Assembly (NCBI RefSeq): GCF_025770725.1
Contig: NZ_JANZKZ010000001.1
Coordinates: 124,001 to 188,000 of the forward strand
From: Sulfurospirillum oryzae
GTDB taxonomy: Bacteria; Campylobacterota; Campylobacteria; Campylobacterales; Sulfurospirillaceae
Length of the DNA stretch: 64,000 nucleotides
Reading direction: 5' to 3'
Made by a program: the position numbers and the translations under genes. Under the pieces are notes generated by a model. The model saw nothing but the letters and a program-made list of their open reading frames with translations. It was not told the DNA's origin and ran no database searches. Positions 1-9,335 of the stretch are shown in pieces. How positions within the stretch are numbered: position 1 is the first letter of the stretch; each line of letters begins with the position of its first letter.

Positions 1-330
1 TTGCTCTAATGCTTTGTAGTCGATGCGAAGCACTTCGCTATCGCTCATAAATTCAGCTGTTGCAGGATAAGGAATATTCTCAAAATTGGCAAGTTCTGCA
101 ACCAATCCACCAGGATAGAACTGATGTAAAAAAATCTGTTGTCCTTTGTGGTTGGTTTTGTATACTTTAAGCGTTCCTTGGAGGAGTACATAAAGATAAA
201 TGGGTTCATCGCCTTCATAAAAAAGAATCTCTTTGGCTTTGTACTTTTTAATAACAGAAATTTTTTTGAGTTTTTCAAGTTGAGCATCATTAAGTTTTGA
301 AAAACACGGAACATTTCTAATTCTATCCAT
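1..330 (-). CDS. Crp/Fnr-family regulator, N-terminal cyclic-nucleotide-binding-like domain (partial)
   Basis: The minus strand is open from ATG at 330 to the window edge, giving 110 residues that begin MDRIRNVPCFSKL. The segment has the beta-roll pattern of a cNMP-binding domain: KEILFYEGDEP near residue 33, then VLLQGTLKVYK, then a PGGLVAEL turn near residue 75. The DNA-binding helix-turn-helix would lie beyond the left edge. Family members are transcription regulators that sense anaerobiosis, nitrosative stress or other signals; the signal cannot be told here. The only cysteine seen is Cys9, so an Fnr-type iron-sulfur cluster is not evident. It lies downstream of the TSUP transporter gene on the same strand, with a 126-bp gap that holds an inverted repeat. 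Confidence 0.85.
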   Translation of the reverse strand, partial: MDRIRNVPCFSKLNDAQLEKLKKISVIKKYKAKEILFYEGDEPIYLYVLLQGTLKVYKTNHKGQQIFLHQFYPGGLVAELANFENIPYPATAEFMSDSEVLRIDYKALEQ

Positions 331-351
331 AATACAGAGCCTTTACAATAA

Positions 352-371
352 AAGTTAAGCTATCCTAACTT
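352..371. promoter_or_regulatory. Inverted repeat AAGTTA-N8-TAACTT ahead of the Crp/Fnr gene
   Basis: Perfect 6-bp arms at 352-357 and 366-371 lie about 20 bp upstream of the regulator's start codon at 330. The size and symmetry fit an operator for a dimeric regulator, possibly autoregulation. This is inferred from position only. Confidence 0.3.
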
Positions 372-456
372 AAGCATGATTAGAACTTTCTTTAAATTAT
401 GAAATATTTTCTTTTTCATGTATAACATTTCTATCAAAATTGATTTAACTTCAAAG

Positions 457-1167
457 TTATATAACACTCAGAATACTTTTGACGGCCAAGATAGAAAGAA
501 AGATTTTTAATATAAAAATTAATTTTTTACCATCTATTTTCTCTCTTACTTGTGTTCCAATATAAGAGCCTACAATGGATCCAATAATCATACTAATAAC
601 AATACTAAGATAGTCACGAAATACAAATCCAAAATAGATAAACACTATGATTTTTAATACATGTGTTAAGCACATGAGAATTGCTGATGTGGCAACGACT
701 TTATTTTTGTCTTTAAACTCTTTAAGTAATTTTGTCATTGTAAGTTGCCCTGTTGTACCTACAATAACAGATACGCCAGTTTGAAAAAAACCAATGACAT
801 AATAACTTTCGTACTTCATTATTGCCTTATTAAAATTTTCAGACCATAATGACAATAAGATATATGCTCCTAAAAACAAAGGAATATAGGTAAGTGATAC
901 CACTTTTAAAAAAGCCATAAAGATACCAATACCAATCAGTGAGCCTATTAAAAACTTTGGTATGACTTGGAACTGTATATCTTTATGCCCAAAATAAGCT
1001 CTTGATATATTGCTTGTAATCTGGTTCAAACTATGTATAGGGATAAGAGCATTTGTAGGTAAGAAGATAGGGAGTATGGAAATAAGCAATAATCCACCTC
1101 CTATACCAACAACACTTGTTATAAGGGACGTACAGAAGCTAATAAATCCTAAAATAAATGCATCCAT
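457..1167 (-). CDS. TSUP (TauE/SafE) family membrane transporter
   Basis: The 236-residue protein is almost wholly hydrophobic, with about seven or eight predicted membrane segments. The family's glycine-rich motif VVGIGGGLLL lies in the first helix at residues 19-28, and a related repeat (VIVGTTGQLTM) lies near residue 133, as expected for the internally duplicated TauE/SafE fold. Family members move small sulfur- or carbon-containing anions such as sulfite, sulfoacetate or thiosulfate across the inner membrane. The substrate here is unknown. It sits upstream of the partial Crp/Fnr gene on the same strand, so the two may be co-regulated. The ribosome-binding site before the ATG at 1167 is weak. 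Confidence 0.8.
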   Translation of the reverse strand: MDAFILGFISFCTSLITSVVGIGGGLLLISILPIFLPTNALIPIHSLNQITSNISRAYFGHKDIQFQVIPKFLIGSLIGIGIFMAFLKVVSLTYIPLFLGAYILLSLWSENFNKAIMKYESYYVIGFFQTGVSVIVGTTGQLTMTKLLKEFKDKNKVVATSAILMCLTHVLKIIVFIYFGFVFRDYLSIVISMIIGSIVGSYIGTQVREKIDGKKLIFILKIFLSILAVKSILSVI

Positions 1168-1253
1168 GACATCATCTTTCTAAAAAGTTTAAAACATGCA
1201 AGACACACACCCTGTCAATATCCTTATAGCCTCTACATCTTGAATTTAAGTGT

Positions 1254-2867
1254 TTATCTAAACTGCTGGAGCTTACTATTTAAAATTTCAGACAAACGAG
1301 AGAGATGATCTGCCGCTGCTGCGATTTCTTCAACACTTCTGGCATTTTGAGAGGTCAAAATATTAATGTTACTAACCATCTCAACAATCTTGTCAGTATC
1401 TTGTGAAATCTTACGTGAGTTTTGTGCACTGGTTGTCACCGCTGCAACACTCTCTTGCATGACTTGTGTTGTTCCTAAAATAGTTGTTTCTACGCCACTA
1501 GAAACATTGGAAAGTCTTTCAATATTTTTAGCATTTCTTCCCATTTGTTCTGAAGAGTCCACAATGGATTGAACAATGATATTAATCGTTGCATTAATCT
1601 CAGTGAGTGATGTCTGTGTACGTTCTGCTAGTTTTCTTACTTCATCTGCAACAACCGCAAACCCACGTCCATGTTCCCCCGCCCTTGCAGCTTCAATAGC
1701 CGCATTAAGTGCTAGTAAATTGGTTTGGTCAGCTATCTCAGAGATAACGATTAAGACTTGCTTAACTTGCTCTGCATCATGACTCATCTGTTCTAATTTT
1801 TGAGCAAGGGCAGATTCTGATTGGCTAGCTTGATCCATCTCACCACGTAGCGCTATCACTTCATGTTTAGCATTATCGAGTCTTGCACCTGCTGTGGCGA
1901 TGTTTTGTTTCATGCTTTCAGAAAGAATGGCTGTCTCTTGAACAAATACCTTAATGGCTTCAATTTCATGGATCGTACTCTCAACAATAATGGAGCTTTG
2001 CTCGGCGTTTCTTCCTATTTGTATACTCGTAGTACTCAATTCATGTGAAACGGATGCATTTTCACTTGAAGAGTTTTTGGCATCAAGAATGGTGTATTCT
2101 AATGTATTCACTAAATCATTAAAACTATCCACAATCTCTTTAATCTCATTTTTTTTATTATAATTGATTCTAAATTTAAGCTCTTTGGTTCGTACAAAAT
2201 TGGTGATGCTATCGTGTATAAGACTTACACCTTGCATGATATTGTTCTTAATAAGATAACTAAGAATAACCGTTAAAAGAATAACCAACGCTATAATAAT
2301 CGTCATTTCAATGCTTGCAGTCTGTTTTGTACCTTGCGCAACAAGAGCATTGTCTTCCGAGAGTTTTTTATTGTATGTCATCTGTTCATCAATGGTGTCG
2401 GTTAAATTACGTGACATTTTCCGATTTTTAAGCATAAAATCTTTAGCTTCGACTTTTTTATCTTCTCGTGACATCTGCAAGACTTGATCTGCCATCGCGA
2501 TGTAAATTGCGTAGAGCTGTTTCTCTTTCTCATAAATTTCTTTATCTTTGGCATCCATTGCAAACGTCTCATAATTTTTTAAATTATTTTCAAATTCTCC
2601 TCTATAAGTACGATATCTTTCATCTAGAATTTTGATTTCATTTTTATCATTGATATCTGTGCCAAGATGTTCCCACAATAAAAGTCTAATACGATAAAAC
2701 CCTCTTTGCATATCGTCCAACAATAAAACACTCGGCAAGGTACTTTTTTGGCATGTTGTCGTGGTTGTATAGATTTGATCCATTTTAACAAGGCTAATGC
2801 CAAAAATAATAGATGTACCTAAAATAGCTGATATCAACATAACGAGGAGTTGTTTTGAAAGAGTCAT
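1254..2867 (-). CDS. Methyl-accepting chemotaxis protein with a four-helix-bundle sensor
   Basis: This 537-residue chemoreceptor has a first membrane helix at about residues 7-27 and a periplasmic helical sensor at about 28-188 (4HB_MCP type). A second membrane helix follows at about 189-207, then a HAMP-like linker and a long cytoplasmic signalling coil. The hairpin tip that contacts CheA/CheW is intact: [20 protein letters not shown] followed by [21 protein letters not shown], near residue 380. An AAGGA ribosome-binding site precedes the ATG at 2867. It is presumably an inner-membrane sensor feeding the flagellar motor through CheA. The ligand cannot be inferred. It lies downstream of the porin gene beyond a strong hairpin, so it is probably transcribed separately. 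Confidence 0.93.
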   Translation of the reverse strand: MTLSKQLLVMLISAILGTSIIFGISLVKMDQIYTTTTTCQKSTLPSVLLLDDMQRGFYRIRLLLWEHLGTDINDKNEIKILDERYRTYRGEFENNLKNYETFAMDAKDKEIYEKEKQLYAIYIAMADQVLQMSREDKKVEAKDFMLKNRKMSRNLTDTIDEQMTYNKKLSEDNALVAQGTKQTASIEMTIIIALVILLTVILSYLIKNNIMQGVSLIHDSITNFVRTKELKFRINYNKKNEIKEIVDSFNDLVNTLEYTILDAKNSSSENASVSHELSTTSIQIGRNAEQSSIIVESTIHEIEAIKVFVQETAILSESMKQNIATAGARLDNAKHEVIALRGEMDQASQSESALAQKLEQMSHDAEQVKQVLIVISEIADQTNLLALNAAIEAARAGEHGRGFAVVADEVRKLAERTQTSLTEINATINIIVQSIVDSSEQMGRNAKNIERLSNVSSGVETTILGTTQVMQESVAAVTTSAQNSRKISQDTDKIVEMVSNINILTSQNARSVEEIAAAADHLSRLSEILNSKLQQFR

Positions 2868-2897
2868 GTAGATCCTTTACTGAAGTTTTTAACTCAT

Positions 2898-2927
2898 AAA
2901 GGGAGTATCCCATGGGATACTCCCTTT
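2898..2927 (-). terminator. Strong hairpin between the porin and chemoreceptor genes
   Basis: A perfect 13-bp stem (2898-2910 with 2915-2927) closes on a CATG loop. A run of T follows on the plus strand and TTT on the minus strand. It lies just past the porin stop codon, so it most likely ends the porin transcript. Confidence 0.75.
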
Positions 2928-2972
2928 TTTCTACCTTCAAAGAGACATGAGTTTTAGACTATAGAGAACACA

Positions 2973-4322
2973 TTAAAATTTATAATTCGCTTTAAATCTA
3001 AGTTCATCCAAATCTGCTGTAAATTTGGTACTGTTTGAATAACGTGTTGTTTCAATTTCTTGTTTTTCATACTGAAGCTCTAAGCTCAACCCTTTTACAG
3101 CGGGAACAGCATAGGTTACACCCGCAGCATAAGAGGTATAATCTGCACTTGTTTGAGCATTTCCAACTCTGTCTTGATTGGCTAAGCCATATTGTAAAAT
3201 GGTTGCAAGTCCTGTAACACCCACTTTAGAGAAATCATACGTAAAATCAACACGGTAAGAATCGGTATTTGCGCGTAATGATGGACTACTCGCTTTTACC
3301 AAAGTTGCGGTGTAACTTGATGTTCCATTACCGATACCTGAGATAACAGCGTCATTTTTACTTGTTGTTGCTGCAGTAAAGGCTAAACCAAAGCCTGCTA
3401 ATTCGCTAATCGAAATACGTCCAGCAGTTTGTGTACCATCAAAATAGATAGCATTGACACCCGTTCCAGAGACTAAATCTGTTTTTGAACCACGGTAATT
3501 AAGATCAAATTTAAGTTTAAATCCATTCATAGGAAGCACATAATTTGCCTCTGTGTAGTACATATTGACATCTTGTGTGTTTGTTACAACAACGTCACCC
3601 GCCCACGCATATTGTGCTGTTAAGGTGAGGTTTGGGATCGATTTATTGATGATTGCAAGCGTATAAGCATCATCAAAGAGATAGGTTGTATTGGCATTAA
3701 TACCTAAGAAAATAGCACGTTTTTCAAAATTTGGCGCATCACCAGCAGTTGAACCCATGCCATAGCTTGTTCTTCCTTGAAACTTGTCAATAAAACCTGC
3801 CATGACTGTTGTTGCAGGAATGTCCGTATTAACAATCGTTGCACCCTCAAATGACTCTTTTACGATACGTGAACCACTACCGTTAACAACTGGTGTTGAA
3901 ATGTACTGGCGACCAATTTTAGCATTGGTTTTACCAATGGTGTAGCCTAAATAGGCTTCAGAAAGAACCGCTCCTGAACCCCACATATCATCTTGATATG
4001 CTGTTTTACCCTCAGCATCAACAAATGGTGCAGCACTCGCTACCATTGTTGTACCAAGATTGAAGCCATAAAATGTATCGGTTACATAATTTAAAATAGC
4101 TACGGTATTGAGAATATCTCCCGTTTTTGCAGTATCTTTTACAACACTTGTTGGAGCTGTTGAAGAGTTGAGCTTTTCTGTATCTTTATCAAAATACCAT
4201 GCCCTAAGCTCACCACTCACTTTACCATTTTTAAATGCGTCAGCCAGATTGTCTGCTGCGAAAGAGCTCGATGCAAGACCTGCAACGACCATAGCCACCA
4301 AGCTAAATTTCACCAATTTCAT
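2973..4322 (-). CDS. Outer-membrane porin of the Campylobacterota type
   Basis: The protein of about 449 residues has a clear signal peptide (MKLVKFSLVAMVVAGLASSS, cleaved after SFA). It continues with alternating polar/aromatic beta strands and ends in a C-terminal aromatic residue (ANYKF), as outer-membrane barrels recognised by the BAM complex do. It resembles the major porins of Campylobacterota and the OprD-like family; exact assignment needs a search. ATG at 4322 is preferred to the in-frame ATG at 4328, because the latter abuts the AAGGAG ribosome-binding site while 4322 sits six bases from it. It follows the mfrABE operon but is separated from it by a terminator. A hairpin follows the gene. 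Confidence 0.85.
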   Translation of the reverse strand: MKLVKFSLVAMVVAGLASSSFAADNLADAFKNGKVSGELRAWYFDKDTEKLNSSTAPTSVVKDTAKTGDILNTVAILNYVTDTFYGFNLGTTMVASAAPFVDAEGKTAYQDDMWGSGAVLSEAYLGYTIGKTNAKIGRQYISTPVVNGSGSRIVKESFEGATIVNTDIPATTVMAGFIDKFQGRTSYGMGSTAGDAPNFEKRAIFLGINANTTYLFDDAYTLAIINKSIPNLTLTAQYAWAGDVVVTNTQDVNMYYTEANYVLPMNGFKLKFDLNYRGSKTDLVSGTGVNAIYFDGTQTAGRISISELAGFGLAFTAATTSKNDAVISGIGNGTSSYTATLVKASSPSLRANTDSYRVDFTYDFSKVGVTGLATILQYGLANQDRVGNAQTSADYTSYAAGVTYAVPAVKGLSLELQYEKQEIETTRYSNSTKFTADLDELRFKANYKF

Positions 4323-4373
4323 ATTCATCTCCTTAAAATTTTAAAAACCATTTTTCCACTCTATAAAAAAACA

Positions 4374-4405
4374 AAACGTTCTACAGTACTTGCTGCAGAA
4401 CGTTT
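4374..4405 (-). terminator. Rho-independent terminator of the mfrABE operon
   Basis: AAACGTTCTACAG at 4374-4386 pairs with CTGCAGAACGTTT at 4393-4405 with one A-C mismatch. The minus transcript then runs into TTGTTTTTTT, a good U-tract. It lies immediately after the mfrE stop. Confidence 0.85.
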
Positions 4406-4414
4406 CAAAAAGCA

Positions 4415-5269
4415 TTATCCTAGTTTACTCGCATCAATGACGTTATAATCAAGACCGAGTTTTTTAGCAGGTATACCTAACGCTAAACCTACAATTTGCG
4501 CTAAGTGAAGAACAGGGACACGCGCCTTTGATTTTGTCGTAGCTTGGGCATCATCTTGATAGATGTCTATTTGCATTTGACACAACGGGCATGGGGTGAC
4601 AAGACAGTCTGCTTTTGATTCAGCTGCACTGTTGACAATGCCACTGGTCATTTTCATAACTGATTTTTCAGCTGGATAAACCGCATGGAAACCGCAACAA
4701 TCCAGACGTTTTGTAAATGGCACAACCTGCGCACCTAAGGCTGCTATAACCGTTTCAAAGCTGGTTGGATTGACGGAGCTTTCAAAGCCAAGATCTTTCC
4801 CCGGTCTCACACTATGGCAACCGTAAAAAACAGCCACTTTAAGATTTGAAAGTGGTTTTTGCACTTTTGACTTGATAAGTTCTGCATTTTGAGCCAATAC
4901 CCAAAGAAGGCTTGTCACTTCGCTGGTACCTTTATAGCTCATATTACCTTTTGCAAGAAACGTATTGATACGCTCTTTTTCGCCACTATCTAATTGCGCT
5001 TTGGCACGGCGCAACATCAGTAGACAGGTACTGCACGTTGTAAGCATTGGTAAATTCATTTTCTCTGCCAAAGCAAGATTTCTAGCATTGGCAACCAATG
5101 TGGCTAGCGGGTCAACATCTTGTGCTTGAGAAGCACCACAACAACTCCATCCATTGATCTCTTTAAGTTTAATGCCAAGGACTGGCGCAATCGCTTCAAG
5201 AGACATTTTAGCTTCAATAGCGGCTTGAGTAAGCACGCATCCAGGGAAAAAAGCAAATTCGTTTTGCAT
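4415..5269 (-). CDS. mfrE: Methylmenaquinol:fumarate reductase subunit E (SdhE-type CCG protein)
   Basis: The 284-residue protein carries two cysteine-rich CCG domains: GCVLTQ with CCGASQ in the first half and GCHSVRP with CCGFHAVYP in the second, plus TTCSTC and CPLCQMQ. This is the SdhE/HdrB-like subunit of the atypical E-type succinate:quinone oxidoreductases. Each CCG domain is known to bind an iron-sulfur centre or zinc, and the subunit links the flavoprotein pair to the menaquinone pool. In Wolinella (sdhABE) and Campylobacter jejuni (mfrABE) the complex is periplasmic and reduces fumarate with methylmenaquinol. An AAGGAG site lies six bases before the ATG, three bases after mfrB ends. 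A terminator follows the gene. Confidence 0.9.
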   Translation of the reverse strand: MQNEFAFFPGCVLTQAAIEAKMSLEAIAPVLGIKLKEINGWSCCGASQAQDVDPLATLVANARNLALAEKMNLPMLTTCSTCLLMLRRAKAQLDSGEKERINTFLAKGNMSYKGTSEVTSLLWVLAQNAELIKSKVQKPLSNLKVAVFYGCHSVRPGKDLGFESSVNPTSFETVIAALGAQVVPFTKRLDCCGFHAVYPAEKSVMKMTSGIVNSAAESKADCLVTPCPLCQMQIDIYQDDAQATTKSKARVPVLHLAQIVGLALGIPAKKLGLDYNVIDASKLG

Positions 5270-5272
5270 ACG

Positions 5273-6232
5273 TTACTCCTTGTGTGCAGCGTGAGCCGCT
5301 TCAATCATTTTTACTAAATCTTTATGACCTTCAATTTCATGTCCGCCAAAAATCTCTAACGGATTCATTTTCCCAGCACTCATCAGCGTCACAGCTGTTC
5401 CAGCGCGAAGAACTGTGCTAACTCCTTCTGTTCTAAGCGCAAGGCGAATTTCATTGAGACGACCTGAATCTTCAACCAAGTCAGTGTAGAAAGATTTTGC
5501 ATGTGCAGGACCAACACCTGAGTTCAAGCCTTTTTTCATAGCCAACGCACGTAAGCCTGCAATGTCATCGGCTGCACTAATATGTTTTGGACAGCGATTG
5601 GTACACTCATGGCAGTGGACACAGTTCCAAAGACCATTTGCAACGGAAGGTTTAACGTGAATCATTGGGTCTTTCGTACGCGAATCATTCGCTACTTTCC
5701 ATGCGTGAGTATAAACAAACGGCTCCATATAATCACTGCGATCTGCTGAGAGTTTATTACACTCAGATGCACACACACCACATAAGATACAATCCCATTG
5801 CCCTACAATACGATCGTACTCTTCTTGATTTTGAACACAACCCTCTTTTTCTGAGAATTTATCCTTTGCAACCAAGCCTGGTTTTACTTTACGAAGATTT
5901 TCAATTGCAGGCTCCCAATCTACGGCAAGATCAGAGATAACAGTGTAATTTGAAAGCGGAGAGATACGAAACGTATCGGCATCTTTGTACTCTTCAAACA
6001 ATTCAGTCATTTTGGTATCACATGCAAGATACGAGTGACCATTGACACGTACACCACAGGCACCACAAATCGCCATACGGCATGAAGCTGTAAAGTTGAG
6101 TGTAAGATCAAGATGTTGTTTAATAAAAAGCAAAGTCCCCAATAAGGTCAACGCTTCTATATCCTTTTTCTCTACCGTATAGGTTTGTTGATAATTTTTT
6201 TTGCCATCAAAGCGATCAATGATAAATTTCAT
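5273..6232 (-). CDS. mfrB: Methylmenaquinol:fumarate reductase iron-sulfur subunit
   Basis: The 319-residue iron-sulfur subunit has a plant-type [2Fe-2S] site (CRMAICGACGVRV, with a fourth Cys in LAC) near residues 51-71. Two further cysteine clusters, CILCGVCASEC and CVHCHECTNRCP, fit the [4Fe-4S] and [3Fe-4S] centres of succinate dehydrogenase/fumarate reductase B subunits. It passes electrons between MfrE and the flavin in MfrA. It is longer than the usual 240 residues because of a C-terminal extension of about 80. Its ATG overlaps the mfrA stop by one base (TAATG), so translation is coupled. No signal peptide is visible, so export would depend on co-export with MfrA. Confidence 0.92.
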   Translation of the reverse strand: MKFIIDRFDGKKNYQQTYTVEKKDIEALTLLGTLLFIKQHLDLTLNFTASCRMAICGACGVRVNGHSYLACDTKMTELFEEYKDADTFRISPLSNYTVISDLAVDWEPAIENLRKVKPGLVAKDKFSEKEGCVQNQEEYDRIVGQWDCILCGVCASECNKLSADRSDYMEPFVYTHAWKVANDSRTKDPMIHVKPSVANGLWNCVHCHECTNRCPKHISAADDIAGLRALAMKKGLNSGVGPAHAKSFYTDLVEDSGRLNEIRLALRTEGVSTVLRAGTAVTLMSAGKMNPLEIFGGHEIEGHKDLVKMIEAAHAAHKE

Positions 6233-8082
6233 TAGTATTTCCTCTCTTCAATTTTAAACTGACCGACAACAACATCTTTCCAGTCTAAATGCATTTTACC
6301 GCTCTCATCCATTGTGACCATGGAGTGTTTTAAGAAGTTCTCATCATCACGTTTTAAGTAATCTTCACGGAAATGAGAGCCACGAGATTCTTTACGTGCT
6401 GTAGCACCCATAAGCGCCGCACGTGATGCAAGGAGTAAGTTACCAAGTTCCACATACTCTGTATAAGCTGTGTTAAACACAGGGTTTGTATTGGGGATAC
6501 GAATTGCATCGTAGCGTGCTTGAAATTCTGCATGTTTATCCGCAAGTGCGAGTAATTTGGACTCTGTTCTAAAAATACCCATGTTATACCAGTTAGCAGC
6601 ACCAAGCTCTTCACGAAGAGCGTACATATCATTCACATTGCCTTTGCCTGAACCTGTAATTTCTTTAAAATGACTTGTCCATTTAAGGGTTAAATCATTC
6701 AGGCGTTTACCGGCACCAAAGTCCGCTTTTGCTGCATACTCTGCCGCATTAATACCTGCAATTTTTCCGGTAACCGTTGCATCACACAATGAATTACCAC
6801 CAAGGCGGTTTGCACCGTGAATGGATACACAAGATGCTTCACCGGCTGCAAAAAGTCCAGGAGCAGGCGTTGCCATCGTATCAATACTTGTTACGTGAAT
6901 ACCCCCCATAGAGTAGTGAGCTGTTGGGCGAATCGCAATTGGTTTTTCAACCAAGTCCATATTTTCAAATAAAAGACCAATGTGGCGAATTTGAGGTAAA
7001 TTTCTCATAATTTTTTCTTTACCCAAATGCGTTACATCAAGAAGAACATAGGCCTCCATATCATGACCAAAAGCACGACCTTCACGAATTTCGGTTTCAA
7101 TCGAACGTGCAACAATATCACGAGGTGCCAGTTCCATTTTATTGGGGACGTAGCGTTTCATAAAACGTTCACCCAGGTTGTTGAGCAAAATACCACCCTC
7201 TCCACGCGCTGCTTCTGTAATAAGCGTACCACCATGGCAAACACCGGTTGGGTGAAACTGAAGCATCTCTGGGTCTTTGAAGATCAGACCTGCACGAAGG
7301 GCTGCTGCTGCACCATCACCTGTTGCAATATAAGGCGTTGATGTTCTGTTCCAAAATACGCGCGTGTAACCACCCGTTGCTAAAACGACGGATTTTGCAC
7401 GAACAGGCGCAATGTCACCGGTACGAATGTTTCTAAGCACTACACCCTCACAATGACCATTTTCAATGCTAAGGTCGAGCATATGATGATCCATCAAAAA
7501 CTTAACACCGTGTTTTAGGGCATCATCTAAACAGGTATGGGTGAGAATATGTCCAGTTTTATCCGAAGCAAAATTACAACGGATTTTTGATGCACCTCCC
7601 GCATAACGTTTATCAACATTACCTTTACTATCGCGCGAAAACGGCATACCAATGTAATCAAGCTCATGAATTGCCGCACCTGCGTAGTTAGCAAATTTAA
7701 GTGCTGTATCTTGATCTACTAAGAAGTCGCCACCTTTAACAGTATCTTTAGCATGGAGTTCAAAAGAGTCTCCTTCACTAAAATCAATGACACCATTAAT
7801 GCCGCCTTCAGCCATCGTTGTCGCACTTCTTGTTGGCATCACTTTACTGACAACGACAACGCTTAGATTTGGGTTCTTTTTACGTGCAGCAACAGCAGCT
7901 CTAAGACCTGCGGCACCTGAACCAATAATCAAAACATCGCAACTTGGCATTCCTGAAGTATTAGGTGTTGAAGTAGAAGTTGCAGCAAAAGCTTTTTCAA
8001 CACCCGTTGTACTCACTGCCAATGCACCCATCGTAATACAGGCTGATTGCAGAAATTCTCTGCGGGTAAACTGTTCAGTCAT
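6232..8082 (-). CDS. mfrA: Methylmenaquinol:fumarate reductase flavoprotein, Tat-exported
   Basis: The 616-residue FAD subunit of the succinate dehydrogenase/fumarate reductase family begins with a twin-arginine signal (FTRREFLQSACITMGALAVS), so it is exported folded to the periplasm. This separates MfrA from cytoplasmic FrdA. The FAD-binding motif is DVLIIGSGAAGLRAA. The FAD-linking and active-site regions are visible in SATTMAEGGINGV, HPTGVCHGGTLITEAARGEGG and RPTAHYSMGGIHV. The start is placed at ATG 8082, which has an AGAGGAAA site at the right distance; an upstream in-frame TTG at 8097 lies before that site. It is first in mfrABE and divergent from a LysR-type gene. Confidence 0.93.
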   Translation of the reverse strand: MTEQFTRREFLQSACITMGALAVSTTGVEKAFAATSTSTPNTSGMPSCDVLIIGSGAAGLRAAVAARKKNPNLSVVVVSKVMPTRSATTMAEGGINGVIDFSEGDSFELHAKDTVKGGDFLVDQDTALKFANYAGAAIHELDYIGMPFSRDSKGNVDKRYAGGASKIRCNFASDKTGHILTHTCLDDALKHGVKFLMDHHMLDLSIENGHCEGVVLRNIRTGDIAPVRAKSVVLATGGYTRVFWNRTSTPYIATGDGAAAALRAGLIFKDPEMLQFHPTGVCHGGTLITEAARGEGGILLNNLGERFMKRYVPNKMELAPRDIVARSIETEIREGRAFGHDMEAYVLLDVTHLGKEKIMRNLPQIRHIGLLFENMDLVEKPIAIRPTAHYSMGGIHVTSIDTMATPAPGLFAAGEASCVSIHGANRLGGNSLCDATVTGKIAGINAAEYAAKADFGAGKRLNDLTLKWTSHFKEITGSGKGNVNDMYALREELGAANWYNMGIFRTESKLLALADKHAEFQARYDAIRIPNTNPVFNTAYTEYVELGNLLLASRAALMGATARKESRGSHFREDYLKRDDENFLKHSMVTMDESGKMHLDWKDVVVGQFKIEERKY

Positions 8083-8106
8083 AAAATTTCCTCTCAATAG
8101 TTTTAT

Positions 8107-8144
8107 AAATTTAAAATTATATTTTCTAAATACATTTTAAATTT
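8107..8144. promoter_or_regulatory. Inverted repeat in the mfrA/LysR divergent promoter region
   Basis: Perfect 11-bp arms AAATTTAAAAT (8107-8117) and ATTTTAAATTT (8134-8144) are separated by 16 bp, 25-62 bp upstream of mfrA and about 120 bp upstream of the LysR gene. It may be the LysR operator. The arms are pure A/T, so chance symmetry is possible. Confidence 0.35.
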
Positions 8145-8265
8145 AATGACAGCAAAATATTAATACACTTTCATCCATAAGTCAAAGTACATTTTATGTA
8201 TATTCTCATAGGTTTTTTGTTATGACTAGAAATGTTATTAAACAACTTAATTTTAGGAGTGTTAG

Positions 8266-9165
8266 ATGAGTTTTAAACAAATAGAATGTGTTGTCATGGT
8301 TGCCAAATTAAAAAGCTTTACAAAGGCTGCACAAAAGCTTAAAATTGCACAACCATCCTTAAGTCAAAGCATTAATATTTTAGAAAAGCAGATTGGTGTA
8401 CCTCTTTTTGATCGAAGTACAACACCTATTAGTCTGACGCATGCAGGAGAGATTTATCTCTCAAAAGCCAATGCTATCATCGAGCTGTACAATGACCTCA
8501 ATGTGCAAATGCGTGATGTTACAGGATTTGAAAATGGAAAACTACGACTTGGTTTTTCGCAAACGGGATACCACTTTATTCCTGATGCATTGTCAATGTT
8601 TTACAAAAAATTTCCTAATGCTGACATCAAAGTATCGCAAGTGTTTTCAACATTAAAATTAGAGAAGATGCTTTTAGATGGAGATGTCGATATCGCAACA
8701 CTGATATTACCTCTTCACTCAGAGGGACTAAGTTATAAAGTCATTAAAGAGGAGCAAGCCTTGCTTGCTTTGCCAATAACTCATCCTCTTGCTCAAAAAG
8801 TAAAAAAGAGAACAAAAGGATACCCTTTTGTCTCTTTGCGAGATCTCCAAAATGAAAAATTCATCTTGCCAAAGGACAGTCAAAGAAGTAGACCGATATA
8901 CGACCAAATTTTTAAAAAAGCAGGTTTTGAGCCTAATATTTTTTGCGAAACAGAAACTTTTGATATAGCTAATGCTATTGTGGCATCGGGTATCGGTGCT
9001 TGTTTTACTGTCCCACAATTCATAAAAGAAGATAAGCAAGATAAAATCATGCTCTTTAGCATTGATGAACCACTCTTAACACGTACCGTTGTTCTTGCCT
9101 ATCGAAAAGATAAACGTTTATCAAGAATTGCGGATGAGTTTTTATCTATAGCAAAAAGTTTATAA
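8266..9165 (+). CDS. LysR-type transcriptional regulator, probable mfrABE regulator
   Basis: The 299-residue protein has the N-terminal winged helix-turn-helix of LysR regulators (FTKAAQKLKIAQPSLSQSI at about residues 18-36, then LEKQIGVPLFDR). A periplasmic-binding-protein-like effector domain starts at about residue 90. AGGAG precedes the ATG by seven bases. LysR regulators commonly control the operon divergent from them, so mfrABE is the probable target; this is inference from position. The effector may be a dicarboxylate such as fumarate, but nothing in the sequence shows it. Confidence 0.9.
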   Translation: MSFKQIECVVMVAKLKSFTKAAQKLKIAQPSLSQSINILEKQIGVPLFDRSTTPISLTHAGEIYLSKANAIIELYNDLNVQMRDVTGFENGKLRLGFSQTGYHFIPDALSMFYKKFPNADIKVSQVFSTLKLEKMLLDGDVDIATLILPLHSEGLSYKVIKEEQALLALPITHPLAQKVKKRTKGYPFVSLRDLQNEKFILPKDSQRSRPIYDQIFKKAGFEPNIFCETETFDIANAIVASGIGACFTVPQFIKEDKQDKIMLFSIDEPLLTRTVVLAYRKDKRLSRIADEFLSIAKSL

Positions 9166-9287
9166 ATCTTTTTGCTAAGAGTTTGTGATTTTAAAATCAA
9201 TAAATATACACTGCTGTATAAAAGCAATTTGATACTTCTTCCATATTTGATTATCAAGACTTTTGGCTTAATTAATACAGAGCATGG

Positions 9288-9293
9288 TAAAAT
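9288..9293 (+). promoter_or_regulatory. Possible sigma-70 -10 element of glnS
   Basis: TAAAAT about 43 bp before the glnS start, in a 170-bp gap with no other gene. No convincing -35 is seen, as is common in Campylobacterota. Confidence 0.35.
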
Positions 9294-9335
9294 ACAAGCA
9301 TTATAAGAGTTCTACATCAAAAAGGTTTTAAGAAA

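Noticed and set aside
45-314. 89-residue minus-strand open frame at the left edge
   Set aside because: It lies in another frame of the Crp/Fnr gene, which reads a good cNMP-binding domain from 330 to the edge.
2898-2927. Palindrome around CCATGG as an operator
   Set aside because: Its place right after the porin stop, its 13-bp stem and the T-run fit a terminator better.
7027-8140. Plus-strand open frames opposite mfrA
   Set aside because: Antisense to a clear flavoprotein; one crosses the Tat signal region and has no coding character.
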